A stretch of 64,000 bases of DNA from Bremia lactucae (Eukaryota > Oomycota > Peronosporomycetes > Peronosporales > Peronosporaceae), in NCBI RefSeq assembly GCF_004359215.1, contig NC_090621.1:3264904-3328903 (forward strand). Direction: 5' to 3'. Made by a program: the position numbers and the translations under genes. Position 1 is the first letter of the stretch. The number at the start of each line of letters is the position of its first letter. Below, piece after piece: positions 21,268-32,992 of this stretch. The notes under the pieces were generated by a model, which was not told the origin of the DNA, did no database searches, and saw only the letters and a program-made list of their open reading frames with translations.

Positions 21268-21444
21268 TGCAAATTGAATTGTAATTGTTCAGCAGAAAAC
21301 CAAATTAGTCAAATCTGGCATTCGTGGCAGCGTACCAGAATTCCTAAAGCTTCAAGAACTTGTCTTATAGAACTTACATCAGTTTGGTCTGTATCCTGTG
21401 CAGAGTGACAGAGACGAGGACCGAAGTCTATGGACTGGTCCACA
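21268..21444 (-). repeat. 5' LTR of the family B Gypsy element
   Basis: Counterpart of 16937-17117, with TGCAAATTGAATTG at one end and GGTCCACA at the other on the plus strand. It abuts the gag remnant. The outside flanks (AAAAA and CGAAC) show no matching target duplication, consistent with age or rearrangement. Confidence 0.6.
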
Positions 21445-22689
21445 CGAACGGACGCTAGCGAAGCTGCTCATCAAAATATGACAGCATTTCGGTCTTAATA
21501 TTTAGACCAGGACGAACTCGGAATCACCCGTATTCCCGGGAACTGTCGGGCAGCTATTTACGAACCTTGGTCACAGCTACCTTTAATGACAGCTCGTAAA
21601 GCTGCTAGGCAGCCATGTCGATATGTCGACAGCCAGCTATTCTACTACGGATGGCCACAGTAAGAATTTGCTGTGAAATTCAAGACTTTTTACGCAGCAT
21701 AAAAGCTGACACTCCCACAAATGTGCTCCAAACTTTTACGACTAAAGTTTGCACTAAATAATGTAACATTTGCATTAACAAATTGCGCACACTGTTCTCT
21801 CAGCAACGTGCGACACCCTTGATTGCTGCTATGTTGGCTTAAGAAGGTTGCAAAATACTAAATCTTATACGGGGGGTCGCTCGGCTCACCGATCCACATG
21901 TAGTGTCTGTGATGGAGTTCGCTACTTTGTCAGCACCGCTACGGCTTAAGATTTGCAAAAGCTAACTCATACGCAAAAGACCGTTTTTCGTTATAAGTAC
22001 ACGCTTATGCGACGAAACGCCTTTTGCATAAGACAACAAAATCAACAAAGGTACAGAAGTTGTGGATTGGTTGTACTAACGCTGAGAGCCTCCCGGTAGA
22101 CGTAGTCATTGCTGATACAAATAAAAGTGAGACCTCCTTCGAAGATACTTGATAGGTCTTGGCCGCACACAAGGAAGGGTGCAGTTGAGCATGTCAACAA
22201 GGATGACAACTCATCTGGTGTCCTATTTGAAGCTAAGCCCAACAATGCAATTATAGAAGAGAATGTCTGAAGTTGAAACGAACCCGTCCTAGAGCCTGCA
22301 CTTAAAAAATATCTATCAACGGCACACTCGAGAGTAGAATTTGAGTTTAATTTAAAGAAAATGAATCAAGACTTTAAATGCCTATGTTGACCCACAAAGA
22401 CCCTAATACGACCATATAGACTCGGGGTGACTCGTCTAATTCTTCGAAACAGGCGAGCCTAACACGATTCTTTGTAGCATACTTAAAGCGTGCAGAAAGG
22501 ATGTTATCGAGGACAATTGCTGTTAAAAATGCCGTCCGTCAAATTTTAGACAGTTGGGATATTTTACATATATTATACCAGCATCGTCTTTAGAAATTAC
22601 TTACAAAATAAGAAAAATCAACGACCACAGAATACTTGTTAGATTTTTATTACATTGTCAGATCTTATATAGGCGAGCACATCTATTGC
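21445..22689. other. No gene recognised
   Basis: A 67-residue minus frame (22042-22245) has no motif I can name. The rest is unstructured intergenic or decayed transposon DNA. Confidence 0.35.
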
Positions 22690-23157
22690 GACCACGCTCT
22701 ACTTAAGCACACACATTAGCACAGCGAGAAAGAGGGTTTTCACCGTCTTCTCTCACCGGCAGTGAGGTAAGTTGGTGGGCGCCTAAGCGGCATCTTCCTA
22801 CGAACTAAGACCTGCAGACTAAGTGACGTCACGGGAGCGGTTATTCGGCTCCACGTGCGCACTTACGAACTAGTAATTAGTTATCAGACTTATTTATAAT
22901 AGATCGTATTAAATTTAAAACATTTTTTAACAATCATAAATGGCATCTATGTAGATATGTTATTAGATGTATTGCGTGCGAAATTCTGAATATGACGCTA
23001 GCCTATGCGTATCACATATACAAGGGTGGGTCAAAATGTGAACCACATCGAAGTGATGGGTCTAATTACTTCACTTAAGTAATTGATTATATTCTTGAGT
23101 ACACAAAGTGTACTTAACAGGGATTGTGTAACATAAGGGCAACTATAGCTTGTTACA
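22690..23157 (+). repeat. 5' LTR, family A, ahead of a plus-strand gag
   Basis: Same LTR family as 15490-15934, ending TAACATAAGGGCAACTATAG..GTTACA at 23157. A plus-strand gag-like frame starts 130 bases downstream (23287), so this copy is best read as the 5' LTR of that element. Left boundary approximate. Confidence 0.6.
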
Positions 23158-23286
23158 CCATCCCCATTTAAGAACAAATTTACATCTTGCAAATTCGTCA
23201 AGAGGACAGAGAAACAGCGAGCTCCTTTACGCACCGCTTAATTCTCTCATTCATTATTTATACCTGTGTCTTACACGGAGCCGAAT

Positions 23287-24480
23287 ATGCCACCTAAAAG
23301 AGGCAATGTTGGTGGTTCGTCTACGAAGACACCCACTCAACCACGCACGAAGCGCACGCGCCGCGTTAACAAGCCGCTGTCGCCCAGTGCCACAGCCACA
23401 ACGCCGACAGCTTCTGCTGCCGACGTGTTAACTGGACTGAATTTATTTATCCTACTTTCACAGCGAGGATGTAGATCCGTCGTTCATTGTCGATTACAAT
23501 GAGTCGACACCGCTGCCATCATCTCATAGTAAAGATGAGTACAGCGAGCTAATGAGGAAGGATGATGGCGCTATATTGCCCATATAAATATCTCTCATTG
23601 CTCCTAACATGGAGACAGCAACGTTTTCCAATGCTCTCTCGTCGTCTGCGCTGGCTACATAGCGACTATTAATGAGAGCGCTGCCCGTAAATGGGCGCAG
23701 CCGCTTCTCCGTTGGGTATAACCACAACGCCTTATTATCCATAATGGTTCTAACATGGAGGACTCGGAGCCTAAAGCTCCACCGACAACACGTGAACGTG
23801 CTCAGTCGGTGTCACAAGCCATTCGTATCGAACGTGGCTATGTGACGGGCGGCATACCACTTATGCTCCCTCCATATCAGTGGCCTCGTATCAACAGGCC
23901 AAAAGCTTCGCTCCTACAAAGCAACATTTTAGACGCTCATAATTATTATGGCGTCGTTCAGTCATGAAAGGCTTAGGGGAGATCACTTGGACATATTTTC
24001 CCGATCCTGGTCGTGTTGCGCTCAAATGGAACGCTCGACCAATACGGGTCGGAATTGACGCACCGCTTTCAACCGCATTACGATGCGATAAAACAGCCGT
24101 CGCAGCGAATAAATTTCGCCCGATTGCGTGTGAAAGAAATCATGGGAGGTACTATATCCCCTGTTTCTTCTCACAACGCTGCTTCTGCTAGTGCATTTGA
24201 GACTAGCGGCGAGGCCTCAGCTGGCGCTTCATTTCATAGGAAGTCACTAGCTGGGCACATCAACACGTAGGGTATCAATCGGATCCCAAGAGTCGAAACG
24301 CTTCGGGTATCCCCTCCACAGGACAAAGATTTGATACCTCTTCCTCACGGAGCGATGGGAAGCAGCCTTCCAACAAGGAAGCGTTGATTTACACCCGCAT
24401 CCATCATTGCAGGCGGCGCCCGATAGAAGTGGCGATCTCGCCCACCTACTCGCGGCTGCCTTACTCTTCGTCCGTTAAGC
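23287..24480 (+). pseudogene. Gypsy gag remnant (family A)
   Basis: The ATG at 23287 opens MPPKRGNVGGSSTKTPTQPR, then a basic KRTRRVNK stretch, and is followed by acidic text (DPSFIVDYNESTPLPS). Stops and frame changes interrupt at about 23500, 23586 and 23960. A downstream frame (24013-24270) keeps capsid-end text (GSELTHRFQPHYDAIK, INFARLRVKEIM). No zinc knuckle was found. Decayed. Confidence 0.55.
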
Positions 24481-25314
24481 GCTGTTGAACAACGCATTCG
24501 GGATCTCGAGGTCAATTCTTGTGACTGACCTCGGATCTTCAGGATGTCCGCGCGAAGGATCGTCAGGGTTATGAATGCCTGGTACTTCGGCTTGATATCC
24601 TAGAGAATTTGATGGTGAGGGGCCCGCATTACGCGCGTGGTATTCCTCGCTCTCCGAGACAACTTGTGCGTCTTCATATACGGGGGGAGGGTGAGCCTAT
24701 AATTTAGGTCTCTAACCTCTTCTACCACCGTAACCGGCCCAATGAAATGCGGCAATCATTTCGTTGTACCTCCAGGTAGTACAGAAATTGCAATTTTAGG
24801 TAGGGTAGCAGTGCTTAATAGTACTTTTTTACCTCTCTAAAGCGTTCATTATTTTTCGCGACCATTTCAATTAGCATATTATTTTTGCTTATCCTGTGCG
24901 CTTGCAATCGCGTCACGGACTTTTCATGTGATGGCTAATCGCTCATCCACAAAGCGCTGAGACTCGCTCATGCTTTTTCCATCTAACACGCCTATGACTG
25001 CCGAGAGGTCGGTTATAGGACATAATTGTAAATAGCGAAACATCGGTGCTGCTTGGGAGCATAGGCATTTCTTGCCGTGACTCCATACTGACCACTACTG
25101 GGTCACTCCGACCACAAGGGTCGGACGGTGCTCGTCGCCTTTGTAGACAGACATATCTAAGTATAAGGGAGTTGAAGAAGACTTCTTAAGATGGCTAGTC
25201 AAGTTGGACGATGCCATAAGGGCTCGTCACATCGTCGACTGAGAAAAATGGAGCATTTAGCACCATTTAAAACATCGATCACAGGAAAGGAGGCAGCTCC
25301 CTTTATCCTAATTC
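24481..25314. other. Probable decayed element interior
   Basis: Lies between the gag remnant and the integrase fragment of the same orientation. No recognisable protease or RT motif remains. Confidence 0.35.
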
Positions 25315-25611
25315 ATGTATACCGACAACACGGACCGGGGTCCACGTTTTAGGTCAGTCTTTTGGCGACATATGTTTGAGCTGCTAGGTAGCAAGCTCCA
25401 CACGTCGACGGCAGATCATTCTCAGACCGATAGCCAAACAGAACGTGCCAATCGGATCGTGGCGGATATATTGCGCACGAGAGCGAAACTCAAAGAATGG
25501 AGCAAACAATTGCCAGAGTTCGCTATAAATAACAGTGTCCACGGCAGTACGAGGCGGCATGCCAAACTTGAAGTCCAGTCTTACCGACTTGCAACAATCC
25601 GTAATAATTGA
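25315..25611 (+). pseudogene. Gypsy integrase core fragment
   Basis: 98 residues with DRGPRFRSVFWRHMFELLGS (region of the second catalytic Asp) and TADHSQTDSQTERANRIVAD (catalytic Glu). The usual DGQTER has become DSQTER. The text ends at INNSVHGSTRR, where the conserved GxTPF-type motif should follow. The continuation is lost at the junction with an oppositely oriented pol remnant. Confidence 0.7.
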
Positions 25612-26600
25612 CAGCGGCTTCAGTGGCGCACTGCTGGACGTTGCAGACGTTATGCATTGACACTGGTCGCAGGAGCGAATACAGTTGGCCGCCCATCTAT
25701 AGGTCTAGCCACCATAATTCCTCTGACACTCGTAAGAATGTCTTTTCACGGCCCAGATGCCCATTAAAAGGCGCATCATGGAGCTCGTGGAGGATCATCA
25801 GCTTGAGATCTGTGTCATGAGACACATAGATTCCTTAGGGATCACAAGGTGACAGCTGATGCCACAACAGGCCATCGCTGTAGCTAAAGCGATGTAGCTT
25901 AGCTTTCTGCGACGGAAGGGTTACCTTTCATCCACCAAAGTGATCTAACAGCAGGTGACAATGGTCGTCCTGGCTGTAGCTCTCTTTTATTTCAGAGGCT
26001 AATGACCTCGTCACGTGGTATGCCTTCATGGCTGCCTACGTTGACGGCTGAAATTGTGTTTTGGCACTAGACACACTTTCCTGGTGTTTTATCTCGAAGT
26101 CCGGTCTGCGCGATAATGAGTCAGCCAAGGCATCTGATTAATTGGGCTTGTATTCAACTTTAAAATTAAATTAGAGAATAATGTAAGCCATCTTGCCATT
26201 CTAGGCGAGAGGTGCGGTGAGTTTATTGCGGTCCGCAATGATGTGTGATCCGTACAAATTAAAAATGGCTCGGTGCCCAATAGGTGCACACAAAACTTGG
26301 CAGACCATATTTTATTGAAAGTAGCTATTTGTCATGCACAGGGTAATTCAGTTCGGCGGCTTTTAAAACCTGGGACTGATAAGAGATGACACGGTCAACG
26401 CCGTCGTCATCCTTCTGCATGAGCGCGCTGCTGATTGCAAAATTACTTGCATCGCAGACGACGCTAAAGTGCTCATCCGCGTCTGGCAATGTCAGGACCG
26501 GTGCCTCTAGAAAAGATTGCTTCACTGATGTGAACGCATCATCTTGTTCTTTTAACCAAACCCATTCTGCGTCCATTTAAGGAGGTCAGATAATAGTTTA
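25612..26600 (-). pseudogene. Gypsy RNase H and integrase zinc-binding remnant
   Basis: A minus frame at 26325-26576 encodes the RNase H start (FSVVCDASNFAISSALMQ and then VISYQSQVLKAAELNYPVHDK). 26089-26289 continues with LICTDHTSLRTAINSPHLS and MARWLTLFS. Further down (25612-25900) are scraps of the integrase H2C2 zinc-binding region. Multiple stops. Orientation is opposite to the integrase fragment at 25315-25611, so two elements meet here. Confidence 0.65.
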
Positions 26601-26769
26601 GTTTGCTCAGCATAATCCTTGCTAAATTTATGCAAGTAACTAGAGTCATCCTTTCATGGCTCCAATTTCGGTGGGAATACTGATACTTTTATTGCGCATC
26701 GCCAGGAACGAAGAGGTATGGTTTGTGGCTGTAGAATAAAGACAAAGTAAAACTATACAAATATTTCAA

Positions 26770-27078
26770 CTTTTTGCGCGACGATCTTCTATCTACTACT
26801 GACTTTATTACATAACTCACAATCTAGTATAGCGCCTACTTGCGCACCGCACAATCGTGTCTTATGACGATTGGCGGGTTTGATTTAACGTTAAATCAAC
26901 CAATCATAGAACTTATGTCTTATCGGTCAATATTACCGAATTTGGTAATATAGGAACTATTAACTCAAAATTATTTGAGATAATTGTATTGTACTTCTAA
27001 ATATTATTTCCTATTATAGAGTATAATATTAATCTCGATTCCAGGAAATAATATTTATGTATCGGGACTCCCGTTACA
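26770..27078 (-). repeat. Probable LTR, AT-rich family C
   Basis: Read on the minus strand it opens TGTAACGGGAGTCCCGATAC at 27078. It carries a 15-bp perfect inverted repeat (TAAATATTATTTCCT near 26999 and its complement near 27043). The other end is approximate. The position next to minus-strand pol remnants suits an LTR, possibly solo or left after deletion of gag. Confidence 0.5.
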
Positions 27079-27127
27079 CCTTAACTTTTACAGAAATTAT
27101 TGTTACTAATTTCTTTCAACTCCAGAA

Positions 27128-27235
27128 CTACTGCAGTCGCGAACAAGTCACTACCATCCTCAACACCACTTTCAAATTAACAACTCGGAATGTCTTTTTT
27201 TGACCACAGAACTACTGCAGTAGTAAACAAGTAAC
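27128..27235. repeat. Imperfect direct repeat
   Basis: The block CAGAACTACTGCAGT followed by a similar AACAAGTCACTA/AACAAGTAACTA stretch occurs twice, about 80 bases apart, upstream of the aspartic protease gene. Purpose unknown; could be promoter-proximal. Confidence 0.45.
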
Positions 27236-27710
27236 TATCTTTCTTGGTGCCGCTAATAAAAAACAACTGACATGAGCCGTTTCTTCTTTCAAGCAAGTCA
27301 CTATATTTCTCATTGAGAATGGCCGTTTCGGCGCAGTGATCTCGTAATCACTTGAACAAGGAAGAAAAAGCGGCAAGTCGAATGCAAGGGCGGGTAGGCA
27401 GTAAGAAAGTAGGTTTGACCAAACTTGAATAATGCACTCACGTCGACCTTTGTCACATACGCCGCAAGCAGCTCCTTCCATCACTGCAAATTGACGACAG
27501 CATGTGTTGGCAAAGCACTTTTTGTCACATACATAATTGCATTAAAAATGTATCTATTTACTTCTTTCGATCATTCCCCATCCAAGATATCGGGACTGAT
27601 TTATTCTTACTACTCGATCTTTTCCGTACATCGTATAGTATACACCCCGTTAGGTGAGACTTGAAATATACCCATCTTCGGATCATTCCTATATCTCCTC
27701 GCTTCTGCTC

Positions 27711-29930
27711 ATGGCTCACCATCTCCTACTCGCTGCGCTGGGAGTCGTAAGCGTGCAGCTCGTGTCGTCCCTTGTGCGTGTGCCACTAACGCTCACGCCC
27801 CAGTCCCGCAGCACCGAGGACCTGCTGCAGTTCCACACGCAGCCCTCTGAGGCCTTACTCAGCGGCGTCCACGAAGACCACGTGCTTAGTGCGCTTCGCT
27901 TTCAGCAAGACAATGCGCAAAATCCTTTCCAAAACGATCGTATCGTTCATAATGCGCAAGAATTAGCAGCCCAGGGCCACGTGCCGCTCGAAAATTTCAT
28001 GGAATTTCAATTTTTTGGTCCCATTGCCATTGGCACGCCTCCGCAAGAAGTGCTCGTGTGTTTTGACACGGGCTCGAGCGATTTATGGGTTCCTGGCACC
28101 AAATGCGACGCGTGTGCGGGCATTGAGCGCTATAACCACTCGCAGTCTCGCACATACCACGAATCAAAGGCCCATCCGGGGTTTGCCGTGCAATACGGCA
28201 GTGGCAAAGTTAGTGGCCACTTTGGCAACGATGTGGTGCAATTGGCTACATTTGAGGTAAACCACACTGCCGTGGGCATTGTACGTCGTGAAGAAAAGTC
28301 GATGGCAAAAATGAAAGCTGATGGGCTCTTAGGGTTGGCCTTTGATGGTTTGTCGACGTTTTCACACCCGCCATTTTTTTTTGCATTACTTGAACAACAT
28401 GCGGATTTGGATTCCATGTTTGCGTTTTATTTAAGTCCATATCCTAATAGTCTTGGCTCGGAGTTACACGTAGGGGGGTATGATAAAGAGTTACTGACGT
28501 CGCTCAATGCCACATGGCAACTAACAGACGTGTTGCCTCAATTTGGCCAATGGACATTTTGGCGTATCCATCTTCATCGCGTGAATGTTGGTCGTCATGG
28601 AAATGCGTGTCCGGATGGATGTGTCGCATTTGTCGACTCGGGCACGTCACTGATTGGCATTCCTGGGACATTATACTTGAATTTTTTATACCAAGTGGCA
28701 ACTTTTGCGCAAAATCAGGGCTGCTATTGTGGATTTGTTCAATACGGGTTTCAATGTTTTTTATGTGCACCACAAGACTTTCCACCGCTCCATCTTGGCA
28801 TTGGGCACCAACATTTCTATACACTTGAAGGTCCGGATTATACGCTCTGTGTCGGGCTCACGTGTATAGTGCTTGTCCAGCCGAGTGGACAAGACATGTG
28901 GGTTCTTGGCGATGTATTTATGAAGAAATTCTACTCGCTCTATGACGTGGAGAAGAAACAAATTGGCTTTGCATGCGCCAGTAACTCGTCGCTCTGTGGC
29001 ATGGACGAGTTTATCGAGACTCCAACTTCCGATCACTTGCCCGCGTATACCTCGCCATTGTTTGAATCCAGTTTCAACATGTATACCATGGATACCCACG
29101 CCGTAGTGGTATTGTTTTTATCCGGATGTTCGTTTCTTGGGGCCTTATTTATTGTTGCGTCATTTTGGCAATATCCCGTCTTGCGTACTTTTCCGTCGTT
29201 TTCGCTTGTATTTTGGCTAGCCATGTGTTTACTTGCGTACCACAGTACACTCTGGATAGCCGGTGTATTATGGCGTACACACCAGACACATGCGGTGTTT
29301 TGTGCCTGGTTACAAAGCACGCAACAGTTTTTAGGCACGGCCATTCTCCTGTTTAGTGGCGCCATGGGCCTCGAACTTATTCGGACAGTACGATGGACCC
29401 GTTGTAGTACCGTCAATTTCAATGTGGCATATCATATTGTCATTTGGGGCACGGCCTTCTGTACCGGAGTCTTTGCCCTCGTAACTCGCGTGATTGGTTT
29501 TTTACCGGATGGAGCGGGTCCGTGTCGGGCTTGTTTTGTTGGCCACAGTCCAGGATGGGCTCGTATTGGGTTGTTTTACCTTCCTGCAACAATTACGTTA
29601 AGTATTGTTGGGACAGCTGTATGTACCACGTTGAATGGTACGGTTTTAAACCTTCCGCCTCAAGCAGAACGTGTTCGTCGACGGTGTGGCCAATTGTTGT
29701 CGAGTTGTTTGGCAACTTTTGTGTCGTTGTTTCTTCCGACAATTTTTGGATGGCTACAGATTGGAGGGGTACGTTGGGTTACGGCAGGCCTATGGTTGTA
29801 TTTGTCGGAACTTTGTTTTTATTCGCAAGGGTTACTTCTTGCTTTGTCATGGGCATTGAATCCGTCGTATCGAGTTGCTCGGGACCGAGGAAGACTTGGT
29901 GAAACGACTCGTTTAATGGAACCGAATTAA
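27711..29930 (+). CDS. Aspartic protease fused to seven-helix receptor (AP-GPCR)
   Basis: 739 residues from the ATG at 27711, chosen because it starts a good signal peptide (MAHHLLLAALGVVSVQLVSS); the frame reaches back 19 codons further. Pepsin-family protease: propeptide to about 95, first catalytic motif DTGSSDLW at 119, flap YGSGKVSG, second catalytic motif DSGTSLIG at 309. Both Asp motifs are intact. From about residue 460 to 725 come seven hydrophobic helices (for example VVVLFLSGCSFLGALFIVA, LVFWLAMCLLAY, FYLPATITLSIVGTAV) with a basic loop and a short cytosolic tail. Aspartic protease-GPCR fusions are known from oomycetes (established); ligand and substrate are unknown. The protease would lie outside the cell or in the secretory lumen. 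Single exon. Converges on the zinc-finger gene. Confidence 0.9.
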   Translation: MAHHLLLAALGVVSVQLVSSLVRVPLTLTPQSRSTEDLLQFHTQPSEALLSGVHEDHVLSALRFQQDNAQNPFQNDRIVHNAQELAAQGHVPLENFMEFQFFGPIAIGTPPQEVLVCFDTGSSDLWVPGTKCDACAGIERYNHSQSRTYHESKAHPGFAVQYGSGKVSGHFGNDVVQLATFEVNHTAVGIVRREEKSMAKMKADGLLGLAFDGLSTFSHPPFFFALLEQHADLDSMFAFYLSPYPNSLGSELHVGGYDKELLTSLNATWQLTDVLPQFGQWTFWRIHLHRVNVGRHGNACPDGCVAFVDSGTSLIGIPGTLYLNFLYQVATFAQNQGCYCGFVQYGFQCFLCAPQDFPPLHLGIGHQHFYTLEGPDYTLCVGLTCIVLVQPSGQDMWVLGDVFMKKFYSLYDVEKKQIGFACASNSSLCGMDEFIETPTSDHLPAYTSPLFESSFNMYTMDTHAVVVLFLSGCSFLGALFIVASFWQYPVLRTFPSFSLVFWLAMCLLAYHSTLWIAGVLWRTHQTHAVFCAWLQSTQQFLGTAILLFSGAMGLELIRTVRWTRCSTVNFNVAYHIVIWGTAFCTGVFALVTRVIGFLPDGAGPCRACFVGHSPGWARIGLFYLPATITLSIVGTAVCTTLNGTVLNLPPQAERVRRRCGQLLSSCLATFVSLFLPTIFGWLQIGGVRWVTAGLWLYLSELCFYSQGLLLALSWALNPSYRVARDRGRLGETTRLMEPN

Positions 29931-30123
29931 ACGGACGGGTTGAAAGAGTTTAAAACATAACGTTTAATACAAAGGTTACGACTTGGTTTTAATCCCGTCT
30001 TTAAGTGAAGACTTGGTGAAACGACTCGTTTAATTAAATCAAATTAAACTGACGGGTTGAAATCGTTTAAAACATAACGTTTAATACAAAGGTTACGACT
30101 TGGTTTTAAACCCGTCTTTAAGT
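29890..30123. repeat. 117-bp tandem duplication across two convergent gene ends
   Basis: 29890-30006 and 30007-30123 are direct copies that differ at eight of 117 positions. Copy 1 contains the last 13 codons and stop of the protease-receptor gene. Copy 2 contains the stop and last codon of the minus-strand zinc-finger gene. Both carry GTTTAAAACATAACGTTTAA and TTACGACTTGGTTTTAA. Confidence 0.85.
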
Positions 30124-31763
30124 GGTTGGAAACGCATCGAGCGCGCCGTAAAACTCCCAAAAATCATCTCCTAGCAACTCCAAATTGTCGTCCTCGAGCC
30201 AACTATCTTGCTGACAAATTAAACTGTCCTCAACCACGTAGTCAATATGATTTTTATGACGCACGGGTAAATGGCCACACCCTGGTCGATGCGTGTCTTG
30301 TGCCATTGTACAGTGGTCAAAGGATACCGTACGCTCCGCTGCTGTCCGATGGGCTAGTTTTGTGACACTATCTTGACACACGAGATGATTCTGGACAACG
30401 TAGTCGCGATGGTTGCCATGTTGAATGGACAAATGGCCACACGACCGATTGTGAAGCGAATAGTCGAGTAAAGACGACGTCGATAGACACGCCGTGTCCG
30501 TTGTACAGGCAGGAAGTGTGTTGGAATCCGCCACAAATGGAAGCAACTCTTCCGATGGCAAAAGAGATGTACCCATGTCCGATAGGGTCGGAATTGGTTC
30601 GGACATCATGGAGGGACTGTTTTGCGTGTTTAAATAGAGGTCGCTGATACTTGTGGGTGTGGTGGAACTATCTTTCTGGGACACCAGAGGAGGTGCGGAC
30701 AGGACAAATTGTTCGTACAGAGTTGACCCTACGGACAATTTATTTGCAATTGGCTCGGAATCGGGCCGTGGCGGACGGAGCTCGAGATGCGCGGGACAGC
30801 AACTCGCACCGAGCACGGTCGATGGACAATGCGAGGGAAACGATTCCAGTGCAAACGAAGGCGTGTCTTGGGACAGAAAGAAAGCGTCCAAAGCGGCAAG
30901 ACTTGCGGGTGGCGAGTGGCACGGAATGTCCGGACACTTTTGCTCCAAGCCATTTGATCGTACAATTTCACTTGGGTGATGCGATCCTTGAGGGTGGAGT
31001 AAAATACCGGTATTAAATGTTGCCTCCGCAAGAGGCATGGCAACATCGTTCGGACAGTCGCAATGAAGATTGGTGCGTCCATTTTTTTCAGCGTCTTTGA
31101 GCAAACGCTTGCGCTTCTTGGTTGGAAGTTTAGAGGCCTGGAGCTGATTGTTATGAAGTCGCTGATGCTTGTGGAGATCAAATCGACGTGCAAAATGACG
31201 AGTACACCCAGGAAACGTACACGCAAATGGTTTCTTGCCACTACATTTTTGTATAAACAAGTACGTGAGTCAAATTTATACTATCGTACAATTCAAGCGT
31301 ACAGAACTTACGTGTGTGTCCGTTCATGACTTAAAAGGTCCGAACGACGGGCAAAAGCCTTGGTGCATTCTTTAAAGTGGCAACGATAAGGTTTTTCACC
31401 AGTATGAACTCGGTAATGCACTTCCATGTCGGCTTTGCGCAAAAACTTTTTGCCGCAAAATTTGCAACTAAATTTCTTGTCGCCATTGTGAATGTGCCCG
31501 TGTCGTTTTAAATTCCCTTTAAGGTGAAACTCGCGGCCACAGCCCGGGAACATGCAGCGAAATACTTTCTGCATGGCCTGAGTCGCTTTTGCCGTCTCGT
31601 ACGGAGCTGTTAGGCACTTCCCCATTGGAAGGATCGATTGGAGGCTTTTACAGTCGAGCATTGAGTCCATTTGTTTTTTATTATGGTCGGGAGTGGTTAA
31701 CAACAGGAAAGTATCGCATATTACCGGTACAGTGGTCGGTACGGCGCCGTCGGACAAACTCAA
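30118..31763 (-). CDS. C2H2 zinc-finger protein, four fingers
   Basis: Two exons, 31312-31763 and 30118-31240, with a 71-nt intron (GTAAGT..GTAG) that falls inside the HTGKKPF linker between fingers 3 and 4. The protein is 524 residues. Fingers lie at about 68-92, 98-120, 127-150 and 156-180, each C-x2-4-C-x12-H-x3-H with TGEKPY-type linkers, so it is probably a DNA-binding regulator in the nucleus. A basic stretch follows (LPTKKRKRLLKD), then a long Ser/Pro/Thr-rich region. The C-terminal part carries a duplicated segment of about 28 residues (CGHLSIQHGNHRDYVV and CGHLPVRHKNHIDYVV) and an acidic end. Target genes unknown. Confidence 0.85.
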
Positions 31764-32992
31764 GAACCACTCAAATGCGAGCCATTGAGTTTATAACCCT
31801 ATATGAGGTTTAATTCGTAATAGCTTCAATAGTGTTCTTCAACTGTCTTTCTTGAACCAAAAGATTGAGCAATTATTCGATTTTAACTTATTCGTAAGAG
31901 AATTTGCGACTTGCAAGCTCGTCAAAAATTGACGCTTGGCAAATTGAGCTATTTATGTAAACTATGCCGTAAGATAAAGAGAAATTATCACCTAGCCGTC
32001 ATGAATAAAAAACAAATCTTTTTGGTACAGCACGATGACATTGTTGCAATGAGGACAAAAGTTCACATCACTATGCATTATCATTATCTATCGATTGAGG
32101 AACTTGGAATAAAGGGTTTTAATATGACTTCATCGATAATTACAGTAGTCGTTCTCTTTTCCGCCTATTTAAATAACGACATACCTTTGCTGGCTTGGTC
32201 CATTAATTGTAAATGAGAAGCTATGAGTCTGTTATGCCTGTGAGGCAAACACAAGCAAAGATAGCAAACTTTGAATTAAAATGGGTGGTACGTGGAGTTT
32301 CAACTATCAATGAACATTTGATTTGCCAGTACTTTCATTGGGGGCAAGTTTGAGCCAATCCGAGCTGAAAAAGTTAAATCAAGTAAAGTGTTGCTTCTTT
32401 ATTTTTGCGGTGGTGATTTCAGGTGCATCTGAAGCAATTGTGCCAAGATGGACGTTTGTTGTAATGCATGTGATCAAACGGCTCGAATCTTATTAATGCT
32501 ACAAGTGCTAAAGTTGTTACATAAAGGAACGTTATATTGCCATTGCACATCGATCCATTGAAGCGTGATTTGCTGCTTAGTCAAACTTCATTTACCTCGA
32601 CGCAACAGGTGTGCGATGTATCAAGTGATTCTTTTTCGGCTTCATTTCGACATCCTCGTATCCTCGTTTGATGAATTAAATTACACAGGAGAAGGCATCA
32701 CTCGGATACTTGTAAATCGCACTATAAAGGTCAAGTCGACGCATCTGATATGTTGATTTTATTAAAAATACCAGGTTTGTGGCAACAACTTGATTTTCTA
32801 AGCGCCAATTTTTTGACAAGCGAGTTTGGATGGGTTCTTTCTGGCATGACCGCTTTTGGCCCCAGCAACGCACTAAACAATCACTTCGTCACCATATGGC
32901 TTCGTCCCAATTAACATGCAACATGCAGCAAGCTCCATGTTTTATTAAAGCATTGTGCGTTTCACAGTGTCGGACTCAACATTTGTCAGCGT
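31764..32992. other. No gene recognised
   Basis: AT-rich intergenic DNA between two divergent genes (zinc-finger minus, Cys/His-domain plus). Short plus frames (31911-32216, 32565-32756) have no recognisable features. Confidence 0.35.

Noticed and set aside
27654..27710. Upstream start for the protease-receptor gene
   Set aside because: The first 19 residues place charged text before the signal peptide; the ATG at 27711 begins the signal peptide directly.
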